40,173 nucleotides of DNA from Prolixibacteraceae bacterium (GTDB lineage: Bacteria > Bacteroidota > Bacteroidia > Bacteroidales > Prolixibacteraceae): positions 1 to 40,173 of the forward strand of contig JANXYV010000032.1 of NCBI GenBank assembly GCA_025355875.1, given 5' to 3'. Below are positions 7,007-13,758 of this stretch, one piece after another. A program made the position numbers and the translations under genes. Positions within the stretch are counted from its first letter, which is position 1, and the number at the start of each line of letters is the position of its first letter. The notes beneath the pieces are model-generated. The model saw only the letters and a list, made by a program, of their open reading frames with translations. It had not been told where the DNA came from and made no database searches.

Positions 7007-7961
7007 GAATGAAGTTGAAGCGGTAAATACGCTGAGTGTCAAATTTGCGGAACTGCGCAACGAAATAAAAAAACGAATTTACGGACAAGACGAGATCATC
7101 GATCAGGTGCTGGTTACCATGTTCAGTCGCGGGCATTGTCTGTTGATTGGTGTTCCGGGTCTTGCGAAAACCTTGCTGGTAAACACCATTGCCGAAGTCC
7201 TCGGGCTTCAGTATAAAAGGATTCAGTTTACACCCGACCTGATGCCATCCGACATCATCGGAACTGAAATTCTGGACAAAGACCGTGAATTCAAATTCAT
7301 TCGGGGACCGATCTTCGCCAATATCATCCTTGCCGACGAAATCAACCGTACACCACCGAAAACGCAGGCTGCGCTGCTCGAAGCCATGCAGGAACGGACC
7401 GTTACTGCTGCCGGGCAGAAATATGAGCTGGACAAACCATTTTTTGTGCTGGCCACTCAAAATCCGATCGAGCAGGAAGGAACTTATCCGCTTCCCGAAG
7501 CACAGCTCGACCGGTTCATGTTCTCCATCTGGCTCGATTACCCCAAATTTCAGGATGAACTGACCATTGTTCAGAATACCACTTCCGACTACACCACCCA
7601 CCTCAATGAAATTATCAGCAAAGAGGAAATCCGTTTTTTTCAGGACTTGGTACTGAAAGTCCCGGTAAACGAAAACGTACTGAAGTATGCAGTAGGTCTG
7701 TCGGCCAAAACGCGCCCAAACACCGAATTGGCCGCGCCCATCACCAATAAATACCTGAAATGGGGAGCCGGCCCGCGCGCTTCGCAATACCTGGTATTGG
7801 GTGCTAAAACACTGGCCGCCCTCCAGGGAAAATATTCGCCTGACATCGACGATATCAAAAAAGTAGCTGTCAGTATCTTGCGCCACCGTATTATCAAAAA
7901 TTACAAAGCTGAAGCTGAAAACCTTTCGGTGGAAGATATTATCGCGGAATTGATGAAGTAA
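6996..7961 (+). CDS. MoxR family AAA+ ATPase
   Basis: This 321-residue ATPase has Walker A GVPGLAKT (residues 52-59), Walker B IILADEINR, the MoxR signature PPKTQAALLEAMQE, and the sensor region ATQNPIEQEGTYPLPEAQLDRF. MoxR proteins act as chaperones that remodel or activate protein complexes, often through a VWA-domain partner. Here no DUF58 or VWA gene follows. The next gene, five bases downstream, is an OstA-like LPS-transport protein, and surA is upstream. The context suggests a role in envelope assembly. Start ATG 6996 overlaps the upstream small gene. Confidence 0.93.
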   Translation: MIYKNEVEAVNTLSVKFAELRNEIKKRIYGQDEIIDQVLVTMFSRGHCLLIGVPGLAKTLLVNTIAEVLGLQYKRIQFTPDLMPSDIIGTEILDKDREFKFIRGPIFANIILADEINRTPPKTQAALLEAMQERTVTAAGQKYELDKPFFVLATQNPIEQEGTYPLPEAQLDRFMFSIWLDYPKFQDELTIVQNTTSDYTTHLNEIISKEEIRFFQDLVLKVPVNENVLKYAVGLSAKTRPNTELAAPITNKYLKWGAGPRASQYLVLGAKTLAALQGKYSPDIDDIKKVAVSILRHRIIKNYKAEAENLSVEDIIAELMK

Positions 7962-7965
7962 CTGA

Positions 7966-9831
7966 ATGATAAAGAGAAGCATATTCATATCAGCAGTTTT
8001 TCCTTTCATCCTGGTTTCCATGATCGCCTTACTGGTCTTTGCAGGAAGCAGTCTGGCGCAAAACAGGAAAAAGGTTGAAATCCTGCACAGTGATCTGCTT
8101 GACTTTAATCAGCACATTGTTGCAAATGCCCAGCGTCTGCTGGGGAATGTGAATATCACCGTCGACGGTGCAATGATGTGGTGCGACAGCTTGTATTCAT
8201 ATTCAAACAATACCGTGGATGCCTTTGGGCACGTGCATATCGTTCGTGGCGATACCCTCAATATGTATTCTGATTTTATTCATTACAACGGCGGTACCAA
8301 AGTGGCCAAGGCGCGCCGCAACGTCAGGCTGATCGATAAACAAGTTACGCTGACGACCGATTCGCTCGATTACACGATGGCAAATGATCTGGCTTCATAT
8401 AACTATTCAGGAATGGTAAAAGATTCAACCAACGTTCTTACTTCGGTGATTGGTCAATATTATGTGAACGAAAAAAAGGCGTATTTCAAAACCAAAGTGG
8501 TTGGCGTTACCAAAGACTACAGGATTAAATCGGATACGCTCATTTACTTTACCAATTCCAAAAAGGTATATATCGAAGGCCCGACCCATATCTACAATGA
8601 AAAGGACACGCTTTATGCCGAATATGGCTGGTACGACAGCATGAAAAGCTATGCCAAGCTGACTAAAAAACCTCATCTCTGGAATGTCAAACAGAATGTG
8701 AAAGCCGACTCAATTTATTACGATAAGCAAAATGGGGAAGGATTAGCCATGGGCCACGCCCGTTTGCAGGACATTGAAAACAGTATCATTGTCTTGGGAA
8801 ACCGGGTGCAATACAACGATCTGACCAAAATTGCTTCGGCCAGTGATTCTGCCGTCATGATTCAATACTCAAAAACGGATTCACTGTATTTACATGCCGA
8901 TATTCTGAAAACCATGCCAGATACGATCAAATTAAGAAAATCATCCAAAATCATGAGTGGGTCAAAAAGGAATATAGCCGAAGAGAACTATATGGATTCC
9001 GTTGCTATGGCTAGTTTAAAGGCGCAGAAAAGGAATTTGAAACCTGGCAGTCCGGCAGTGGTCTCGGGCGACTCATTGTCACACGTTTCCCCGCAACCGG
9101 AATCAGTACAAGCTAACCTAGAAAAAGGTACCATATCGAAGAGAAACCTGATTAATGAATCTTTAAAACCCGATACGGCATCTGCCAATAAAGACAAAAA
9201 TGCACGCCTGGTGCTGGCCTATTACAAAGTAAGGTTCTTTCGGAAGGATTTACAGGGAAAATGCGATTCGCTGGCCTACTGGTCCAGAGACTCAACCATC
9301 CAGTTTTATACCAATCCGGTTATTTGGTCGGGCAAGAATCAGATCTCAGCCGATTACATCGAAATGATCAACCGAACCAAAGATCCCGATGAGGTTCATT
9401 TGAATAATGATGCTTTTATCATTGCACTGGAAGACGATAGTTTGAGGTTCAATCAGATAAAAGGGAGAAACATGATCGGATATATCCGTAAAAATCAGTT
9501 GAATAAAATTGAGGTCAGTGGAAATGGACAGTCGAATTATTATGCCCGCGACGAAAAGGGATTGATCGGTCTAAATAAGGCCGAAAGCAGTGATATCACG
9601 ATTTATATGAACGAAGGAAAAGTCAAAAAGATCGTATTTATCAAGTCTCCGGAAGGAGAACTCAAACCCATGAAAGATATTGAAACCGGCGATAAAATAT
9701 TGCCCGGTTTTTTGTGGCAGCAGGAAATCAGACCAAAAAACAAAGAAGATATTTTCCGTGTAACTGACCCCGTCATCCCGGCTTTACCTCAGCCAAAATC
9801 ACCTGCTGTCCTTCCTGAAGGTTTGAAATAA
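7966..9831 (+). CDS. OstA/LptA-like periplasmic protein
   Basis: This 621-residue protein has an N-terminal signal anchor or signal peptide (to about residue 31, SSLAQ). It is followed by repeated OstA-type beta-strand units such as DAFGHVHIVRGDTLNMYSD and ARRNVRLIDKQVTLTTDSL. The OstA/LptA fold binds the lipid A part of LPS and bridges it from the inner to the outer membrane. The Bacteroidota version is much longer than E. coli LptA (about 185 residues), with a second OstA-like region at about residues 400-570. It follows MoxR by four bases and is the last gene of the operon. Confidence 0.8.
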   Translation: MIKRSIFISAVFPFILVSMIALLVFAGSSLAQNRKKVEILHSDLLDFNQHIVANAQRLLGNVNITVDGAMMWCDSLYSYSNNTVDAFGHVHIVRGDTLNMYSDFIHYNGGTKVAKARRNVRLIDKQVTLTTDSLDYTMANDLASYNYSGMVKDSTNVLTSVIGQYYVNEKKAYFKTKVVGVTKDYRIKSDTLIYFTNSKKVYIEGPTHIYNEKDTLYAEYGWYDSMKSYAKLTKKPHLWNVKQNVKADSIYYDKQNGEGLAMGHARLQDIENSIIVLGNRVQYNDLTKIASASDSAVMIQYSKTDSLYLHADILKTMPDTIKLRKSSKIMSGSKRNIAEENYMDSVAMASLKAQKRNLKPGSPAVVSGDSLSHVSPQPESVQANLEKGTISKRNLINESLKPDTASANKDKNARLVLAYYKVRFFRKDLQGKCDSLAYWSRDSTIQFYTNPVIWSGKNQISADYIEMINRTKDPDEVHLNNDAFIIALEDDSLRFNQIKGRNMIGYIRKNQLNKIEVSGNGQSNYYARDEKGLIGLNKAESSDITIYMNEGKVKKIVFIKSPEGELKPMKDIETGDKILPGFLWQQEIRPKNKEDIFRVTDPVIPALPQPKSPAVLPEGLK

Positions 9832-9901
9832 TCTGCAAGTCCAGTAATCTTTTCGAAAAAAAATGTCTAATTTGCGATTGTAATAATCAAAATCCTAAAT
9901 C

Positions 9902-10426
9902 ATGAAAAATTTTCTGAAATTATTCGTTTTACTGGCTGCCTGGCTGTTCGTTATGCCTGTGCATGCGGTTCAGCCGCCCGATGATTTTGCCAAATCAGGT
10001 ATTTCGGTAGGTGTTGTGGTGGAAGACCTCAACAAATCGCTCGACTTTTACATCAACGTGATTGGAATGGTCAAAACCGGTGAATTCAGTGTCGATGGTG
10101 CAAAAGCCAAAGAATTAGGGCTGGGCAACGGCGACCGCTTTGACGTAAAAATACTAAAACTCGAGAATAGCGAACAGGCTGCAGAATGGAAACTAATGAG
10201 TTTTGGCAAAAAGTCAGCGCATCCAAAGCAATCGTATGTACCCGATGATACCGGCATGCAGTACATCACCATTTATGTAAAATCGATGAACCCGATCCTG
10301 GAGCGCATCAAGAAATACGGTGTCAAACCATTAGGCAAAACTCCAACAATGCTCGATGCCGAGCGCCAGTTCGTTTCGGTGCAAGACCCTGATGGCAATT
10401 TCATAGAACTGATCGGACCGAAGTAG
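9902..10426 (+). CDS. Exported VOC (glyoxalase/dioxygenase fold) family protein
   Basis: This 174-residue protein has a signal peptide (MKNFLKLFVLLAAWLFVMPVHA) and then two beta-alpha-beta-beta-beta units of the vicinal-oxygen-chelate fold. The first begins SVGVVVEDLNKSLDFYINVIG and the second ends VQDPDGNFIELIGP. The C-terminal Glu in FIELIG is a usual metal ligand. The first-strand His of many family members is absent (GVVVED), so the reaction cannot be predicted. Secretion is unusual for this fold. It is probably a single-gene unit, with the hairpin at 10463-10503 as terminator. Confidence 0.82.
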   Translation: MKNFLKLFVLLAAWLFVMPVHAVQPPDDFAKSGISVGVVVEDLNKSLDFYINVIGMVKTGEFSVDGAKAKELGLGNGDRFDVKILKLENSEQAAEWKLMSFGKKSAHPKQSYVPDDTGMQYITIYVKSMNPILERIKKYGVKPLGKTPTMLDAERQFVSVQDPDGNFIELIGPK

Positions 10427-10462
10427 TTTTCAGTGGCCAGTCTCAGTTGAAAAAAAACAGGT

Positions 10463-10503
10463 TCGGCTGAATAATGGAGAAATTCCGGAGTTCGGCCGCT
10501 TTT
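10463..10503. repeat. Dispersed palindromic repeat / terminator-like hairpin (copy 1)
   Basis: The segment folds as CGGCTGAA ... TTCGGCCG followed by CTTTT. Its reverse complement is nearly the same as 28489-28533: both contain GCGGCYGAACTCCGGA and end ATTCAGCCG. It lies after the VOC gene and could end its transcript. Confidence 0.7.
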
Positions 10504-10563
10504 GGTTTGTATGCTTATTTTCTGTAACTTATCATCTCGAAACTAAACTATTCTAAATTCGAA

Positions 10564-11061
10564 ATGGAACTTCAGATCATTCAAAGTAAAATTTACAAAA
10601 TCCGTGGTCATCGGGTCATGCTCGATTTCGATTTGGCTGAAATGTACGGTGTTGAAACAAGAGTTTTAAATCAAGCAGTTAAAAGAAATATCAAGCGATT
10701 TCCTCCTGATTTTGTGTTTCAACTAGAAAATCATGAACTAGAAAACTTGATATCACAATTTGTGACATCAAGTTGGGGCGGATTTCGAAAACTTCCATTT
10801 GCATTCACCGAACATGGAGTAACCATGTTAGCAAGTGTGTTGCGTAGCTACCAGGCAATTGAGATAAACATACAAATTGTGAGGGCATTTATCGCGCTTC
10901 GGCAATATGCATTGGGTTACGCAGAGCTAAACCAAAAACTCGAAAACTTCATGATTGAAACTAACATGCAATTCAACGATATTTATCAGGCGCTAACTGA
11001 ATTGGCAAGCAGAAAAGAATTAGAAAAGAACCGAACCCCAATTGGATATCTAAAAGATTAA
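10564..11061 (+). CDS. ORF6N domain-containing protein
   Basis: This 165-residue protein begins with the ORF6N DNA-binding domain (residues about 8-95). The domain includes the hallmark YKIRGHRVMLDFDLAEMYGV, RFPPDFVFQL, and the terminal TEHGVTMLASVL block. ORF6N domains are common in phage and mobile-element proteins and also occur singly in Bacteroidota chromosomes. The C-terminal part is helical and may oligomerise. No other phage genes are nearby. It ends six bases before the SUMF1-like gene, but a functional link is not evident. Its DNA target is unknown. Confidence 0.88.
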   Translation: MELQIIQSKIYKIRGHRVMLDFDLAEMYGVETRVLNQAVKRNIKRFPPDFVFQLENHELENLISQFVTSSWGGFRKLPFAFTEHGVTMLASVLRSYQAIEINIQIVRAFIALRQYALGYAELNQKLENFMIETNMQFNDIYQALTELASRKELEKNRTPIGYLKD

Positions 11062-11067
11062 GCTATT

Positions 11068-11805
11068 ATGAAAACTGCTTTCCTTTTATTTACCTTCTTG
11101 TCGTCTTTATGTTTGTATGCACAAAACAAAATGGTTTTGATTCCCGCTGGCGAATTCAACATGGGAAAAAATACGCCCAATCCAACCGATTGGCAGCCTG
11201 AACACCGCGTTGCCATTGATTCGTTTTATCTCGATGCATACGAAGTGACAAATTGGCAATATGCAGAATTTTGCCAGGCAACCAAACATGCCCTGCCCGA
11301 ATTCTGGGGAATGAAAGAGTTTGAATCCGGTATTGATTTTCAGGACTATCCGGTGGTGGGCGTTTCGTGGTTTGATGCAGATGCTTTTGCCAAATGGGCA
11401 GGGAAACGATTGCCTACCGAAGCTGAATGGGAATATGCCTCGCGTGGTGGATTAATTGATCAGAATTTTCCCACCGGCAATCAGATTGATTCCACGAAAG
11501 TGAATTATTCAAAAAAATACAAAGGAAGTTTCCGGATTGGAAGCTTTGAACCGAATAAATACGGACTGTATGATATGGCCGGAAATGTTTGGGAATGGAC
11601 TTCGGATAATTATGCCGGTGATTACTACAAGGTCTCAGAACCGGCCAATCCCAAAGGGCCGAAAGGAGGAAGGTTCAAGGTAATTCGGGGCGGCAGCTGG
11701 CACTCTGGAGCGATGTGCGTTCAAAATTATTTCCGCAATGGCTTATCGCCCAGTTGGGTCGATTTTGCAGTGGGATTCAGGTGCGCAAAAAGTTTGAAAC
11801 CGTAA
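11068..11805 (+). CDS. Secreted formylglycine-generating-enzyme fold (SUMF1/FGE-sulfatase) protein
   Basis: This 245-residue protein has a signal peptide ending CLYAQ, followed by the FGE-sulfatase domain. Recognisable motifs are MVLIPAGEFNMG, DAYEVTNWQYAEFC, RLPTEAEWEYASRGG, YDMAGNVWEWTSD and the terminal FKVIRGGSW ... GFRCAK. True formylglycine-generating enzymes have two nearby active-site cysteines after the GGS motif. Here that segment reads GGSWHSGAMCVQNYFRNG with only one cysteine, so sulfatase activation is doubtful. Many Bacteroidota members of this fold have other or unknown roles. It is followed by a strong bidirectional terminator. Confidence 0.85.
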   Translation: MKTAFLLFTFLSSLCLYAQNKMVLIPAGEFNMGKNTPNPTDWQPEHRVAIDSFYLDAYEVTNWQYAEFCQATKHALPEFWGMKEFESGIDFQDYPVVGVSWFDADAFAKWAGKRLPTEAEWEYASRGGLIDQNFPTGNQIDSTKVNYSKKYKGSFRIGSFEPNKYGLYDMAGNVWEWTSDNYAGDYYKVSEPANPKGPKGGRFKVIRGGSWHSGAMCVQNYFRNGLSPSWVDFAVGFRCAKSLKP

Positions 11806-11838
11806 ACAAACCCATGCCAGAATAGATTTTAAAACAAA

Positions 11839-11868
11839 AACGCAAGGCTTTCAACCTTGCGTTTCGTT
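11839..11868. terminator. Bidirectional intrinsic terminator
   Basis: AACGCAAGG (11839-11847) and CCTTGCGTT (11855-11863) form a nine-pair stem with a seven-base loop. A-rich and T-rich flanks lie on the two sides. It sits between the convergent SUMF1-like gene and DUF2795 gene and can serve both. Confidence 0.8.
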
Positions 11869-11881
11869 ATGTTGACGAGAA

Positions 11882-12103
11882 TTAGTATTCGTCTTCGTTA
11901 AAAAAGAAATCATCCTTGCTCGGGTAATCGGGCCAGATGTCTTCAATACTCTCGTAAATTTCTCCTTCATCTTCTATTTCCTGGAGGTTTTCAATAACTT
12001 CGAGCGGTGCACCGCTTCGAATTGCAAAATCGATCAATTCGTCTTTACTAGCTGGCCAGGGGGCATCTTCTAATTTCGAGGCTAATTCGAGTGTCCAGTA
12101 CAT
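11882..12103 (-). CDS. DUF2795 family small acidic protein
   Basis: This 73-residue, strongly acidic protein fits DUF2795: WPASKDELIDFAIRSGAPLE followed by VIENLQEI and the IYESIEDIWPDYPS end. Such small proteins are widespread in Bacteroidota, usually as single genes, and their function is unknown. The ATG at 12103 is clear. Upstream, the mRNA carries a stretch that copies the 3' tail of 16S rRNA (see 12116-12130). It is probably a monocistronic gene ending at the shared terminator 11839-11868. Confidence 0.85.
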   Translation of the reverse strand: MYWTLELASKLEDAPWPASKDELIDFAIRSGAPLEVIENLQEIEDEGEIYESIEDIWPDYPSKDDFFFNEDEY

Positions 12104-12115
12104 ATCGTTTATTTA

Positions 12116-12130
12116 TTAAGGAGGTGATTA
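12116..12130 (-). promoter_or_regulatory. Anti-Shine-Dalgarno-like sequence in the 5' leader of the DUF2795 gene
   Basis: On the minus strand the leader reads TAATCACCTCCTTAA, which contains ATCACCTCCTTA, the conserved 3' tail of 16S rRNA. It lies 12 to 26 bases before the start codon. It is the wrong sense to act as a ribosome binding site for this gene. On the plus strand it is a perfect Shine-Dalgarno, but no convincing gene follows there. Confidence 0.5.
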
Positions 12131-12194
12131 ACTTGGTTTTTCTAAACTTTTGCGAATATAGTAAAAAAACGAATTCTGCAAATAAATAAATTCA

Positions 12195-12752
12195 TTATTC
12201 CTGAACCTCTGGTGACCATACTATTTCACTCGCTTTTTGATCTGTTGAAACCTTTCTGGAGAGCACGAATAGATAGTCCGACAGGCGATTCATGTATTTG
12301 ATCAGGTTCGGATCGACTTCCGTTTTTTCAGCCAGTTCCACAATCAGGCGTTCGGCCCGACGACATACTGTGCGGGCAACATGGCAAAACGAAGTTGCCT
12401 GACTTCCACCCGGCAAAATGAAGTTCCGCAGCTCGGGCAATTGTTCGTTCATCCGATCCATTTCCTTTTCGAGCACCACAATGTCGCTTTCGCCAACCGG
12501 TAGCTGCTGACTTATGAGCGAAACGGAACCGTCGCTGGCCAGATTTGCTCCAATCACAAAAAGTTTGTTTTGTATTTTTTCGATCATCCGGTCGGCTTGT
12601 TGGTCGGTTTGCATCGATCGAACCACTCCAAGGTATGAATTCAGTTCATCCACCGTTCCATAAGCATCGAGCCTGAGGTCATATTTTTTTACGCGTGAAC
12701 CACCAATCAAACTGGTAGTTCCATCATCGCCGGTGCGGGTATAGATTTTCAT
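12195..12752 (-). CDS. PduO-type cob(I)alamin adenosyltransferase
   Basis: This 185-residue protein begins with the ATP-binding motif KIYTRTGDDGTTSL (residues 2-15). It also has the family blocks DAYGTVDELNSYLG, FILPGGS and RTVCRRAERLIVEL. The family transfers the adenosyl group of ATP to cobalamin to make coenzyme B12 and acts as a trimer. Length is typical for the family. In Bacteroidota the product usually serves methylmalonyl-CoA mutase, but no such gene is in this window. It is preceded by a repeat-rich gap and was probably transcribed alone. Confidence 0.93.
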   Translation of the reverse strand: MKIYTRTGDDGTTSLIGGSRVKKYDLRLDAYGTVDELNSYLGVVRSMQTDQQADRMIEKIQNKLFVIGANLASDGSVSLISQQLPVGESDIVVLEKEMDRMNEQLPELRNFILPGGSQATSFCHVARTVCRRAERLIVELAEKTEVDPNLIKYMNRLSDYLFVLSRKVSTDQKASEIVWSPEVQE

Positions 12753-12814
12753 TATAAAGTATTAAATGTTTAGGCTTTCGAAATTATCTGGATTTACCGC
12801 TTCGAAGTAGAGTC

Positions 12815-12920
12815 AATGATTGTCAGTGGTAGTCATTAAAAGTAAAAAATGTAGCCGAGGTCATTGGTTTTACTATGAATGACGTGAAACAAATGCCCAC
12901 GAATGACATTTCTAAAATGA
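12815..12920. repeat. Degenerate GTCATT/AATGAC tract
   Basis: The gap between the cobalamin adenosyltransferase and the ABC ATPase holds repeated GTCATT or AATGAC hexamers in both orientations. Examples are GTCATTAAAA, GGTCATTGGTTTT, GAATGACGTG and GAATGACATT. A similar cluster precedes thrC (38279-38362). Several copies can pair as hairpins. No gene is supported here. Confidence 0.45.
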
Positions 12921-12934
12921 CAACTCGCACCACA

Positions 12935-13633
12935 TTAATAAACCGGATTGGGATTCACTTTGTCCGACTCAATTTCACCATCCTTCAGTCGGATAATTCG
13001 GTGGGCATGATTGGCAATCGATTCTTCGTGAGTTACCACAATGAGGGTATTTCCTTTTCGGTGAATTTCGGCAAACAACTGCATAATTTCTTCCGAAATT
13101 TTGGAGTCAAGGTTACCGGTTGGTTCATCGGCAAGCAAAATGCAGGGATTGTTTACCAGGGCGCGGGCCACCGCCACACGCTGCCGCTGCCCTCCCGAAA
13201 GCTCGTTCGGTTTGTGTTCGATACGGTCGGCCAAACCCACTTCGGTCAGAATTTTTTCTGCCTGAATAATGCGCTGCTGCTTTTTAATTCCGGCATAAAC
13301 CAATGGCAGCATCACGTTTTCAAGTGCCGTGTTTCGTGGAAGCAGATTGAAGGTCTGAAAAACGAACCCAATTTCCTTGTTCCGGATTTCGGCCAGCTCA
13401 TCATCGGACAAATGGCTCACATCTTGATTGTTCAGTTCGTAAAAGCCACTGGTTGGTGTGTCGAGACAGCCAATCACGTTCATCAAAGTTGACTTTCCGG
13501 AGCCGGAAGCACCCATGATGGCTACATATTCGCCTTTGTTAATCTGAAGCGAAACCGAGCGCAACGCCCTGACAATCTGAGTTCCGACTTTGTAGTTCTT
13601 GACTATTTTTTCGAGTTTGATAACTGCTTCCAT
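12935..13633 (-). CDS. ABC transporter ATP-binding protein, LolD/MacB type
   Basis: This 232-residue ATPase has Walker [10 protein letters not shown] (41-49), Q-loop [11 protein letters not shown], signature LSGGQ (145-149), Walker B LLADEP (166-171) and the switch His in VVTHE. The [25 protein letters not shown] block and VARALVNNP are typical of the MacB/LolD/FtsE group, which powers lipoprotein release or mechanotransmission efflux. No permease gene is adjacent, so its partner must be elsewhere. It diverges from recG across 125 bp, with room for two promoters. Confidence 0.93.
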   Translation of the reverse strand: MEAVIKLEKIVKNYKVGTQIVRALRSVSLQINKGEYVAIMGASGSGKSTLMNVIGCLDTPTSGFYELNNQDVSHLSDDELAEIRNKEIGFVFQTFNLLPRNTALENVMLPLVYAGIKKQQRIIQAEKILTEVGLADRIEHKPNELSGGQRQRVAVARALVNNPCILLADEPTGNLDSKISEEIMQLFAEIHRKGNTLIVVTHEESIANHAHRIIRLKDGEIESDKVNPNPVY

Positions 13634-13746
13634 CGTATGGTGTTCGTTTGTTTGATTAGATTAGTTCAGCTTTGTTTCCTGTCATTACAATTTATGCGTC
13701 AAATTTAGGTTTTATTGAACAGAACCTGATTAGTTCATCCTTTTTT

Positions 13747-13754
13747 TATCTTTG
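13747..13754 (+). promoter_or_regulatory. Candidate -7 promoter element for recG
   Basis: TATCTTTG fits TAnnTTTG exactly. Transcription would start only a few bases downstream, at or next to the recG ATG (13759), so the mRNA may be leaderless. No clear -33 TTG is seen at the usual spacing. Confidence 0.45.
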
Positions 13755-13758
13755 TTCC

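Noticed and set aside
6951-8021. Long minus-strand frame (356 codons) opposite MoxR
   Set aside because: It is antisense to a clear AAA+ ATPase, has a low-complexity aromatic composition and matches no recognisable family.
10564-11061. Prophage region around the ORF6N protein
   Set aside because: No integrase, capsid, portal or other phage genes are nearby; it is an isolated domain gene.
12134-12190. Very short reading frame after the perfect Shine-Dalgarno on the plus strand
   Set aside because: Only about 18 codons from a TTG, with no resemblance to known peptides and no conserved context visible.
12875-13492. Plus-strand frame opposite the ABC ATPase
   Set aside because: Antisense to a fully conserved ATPase with all motifs; no family resemblance.
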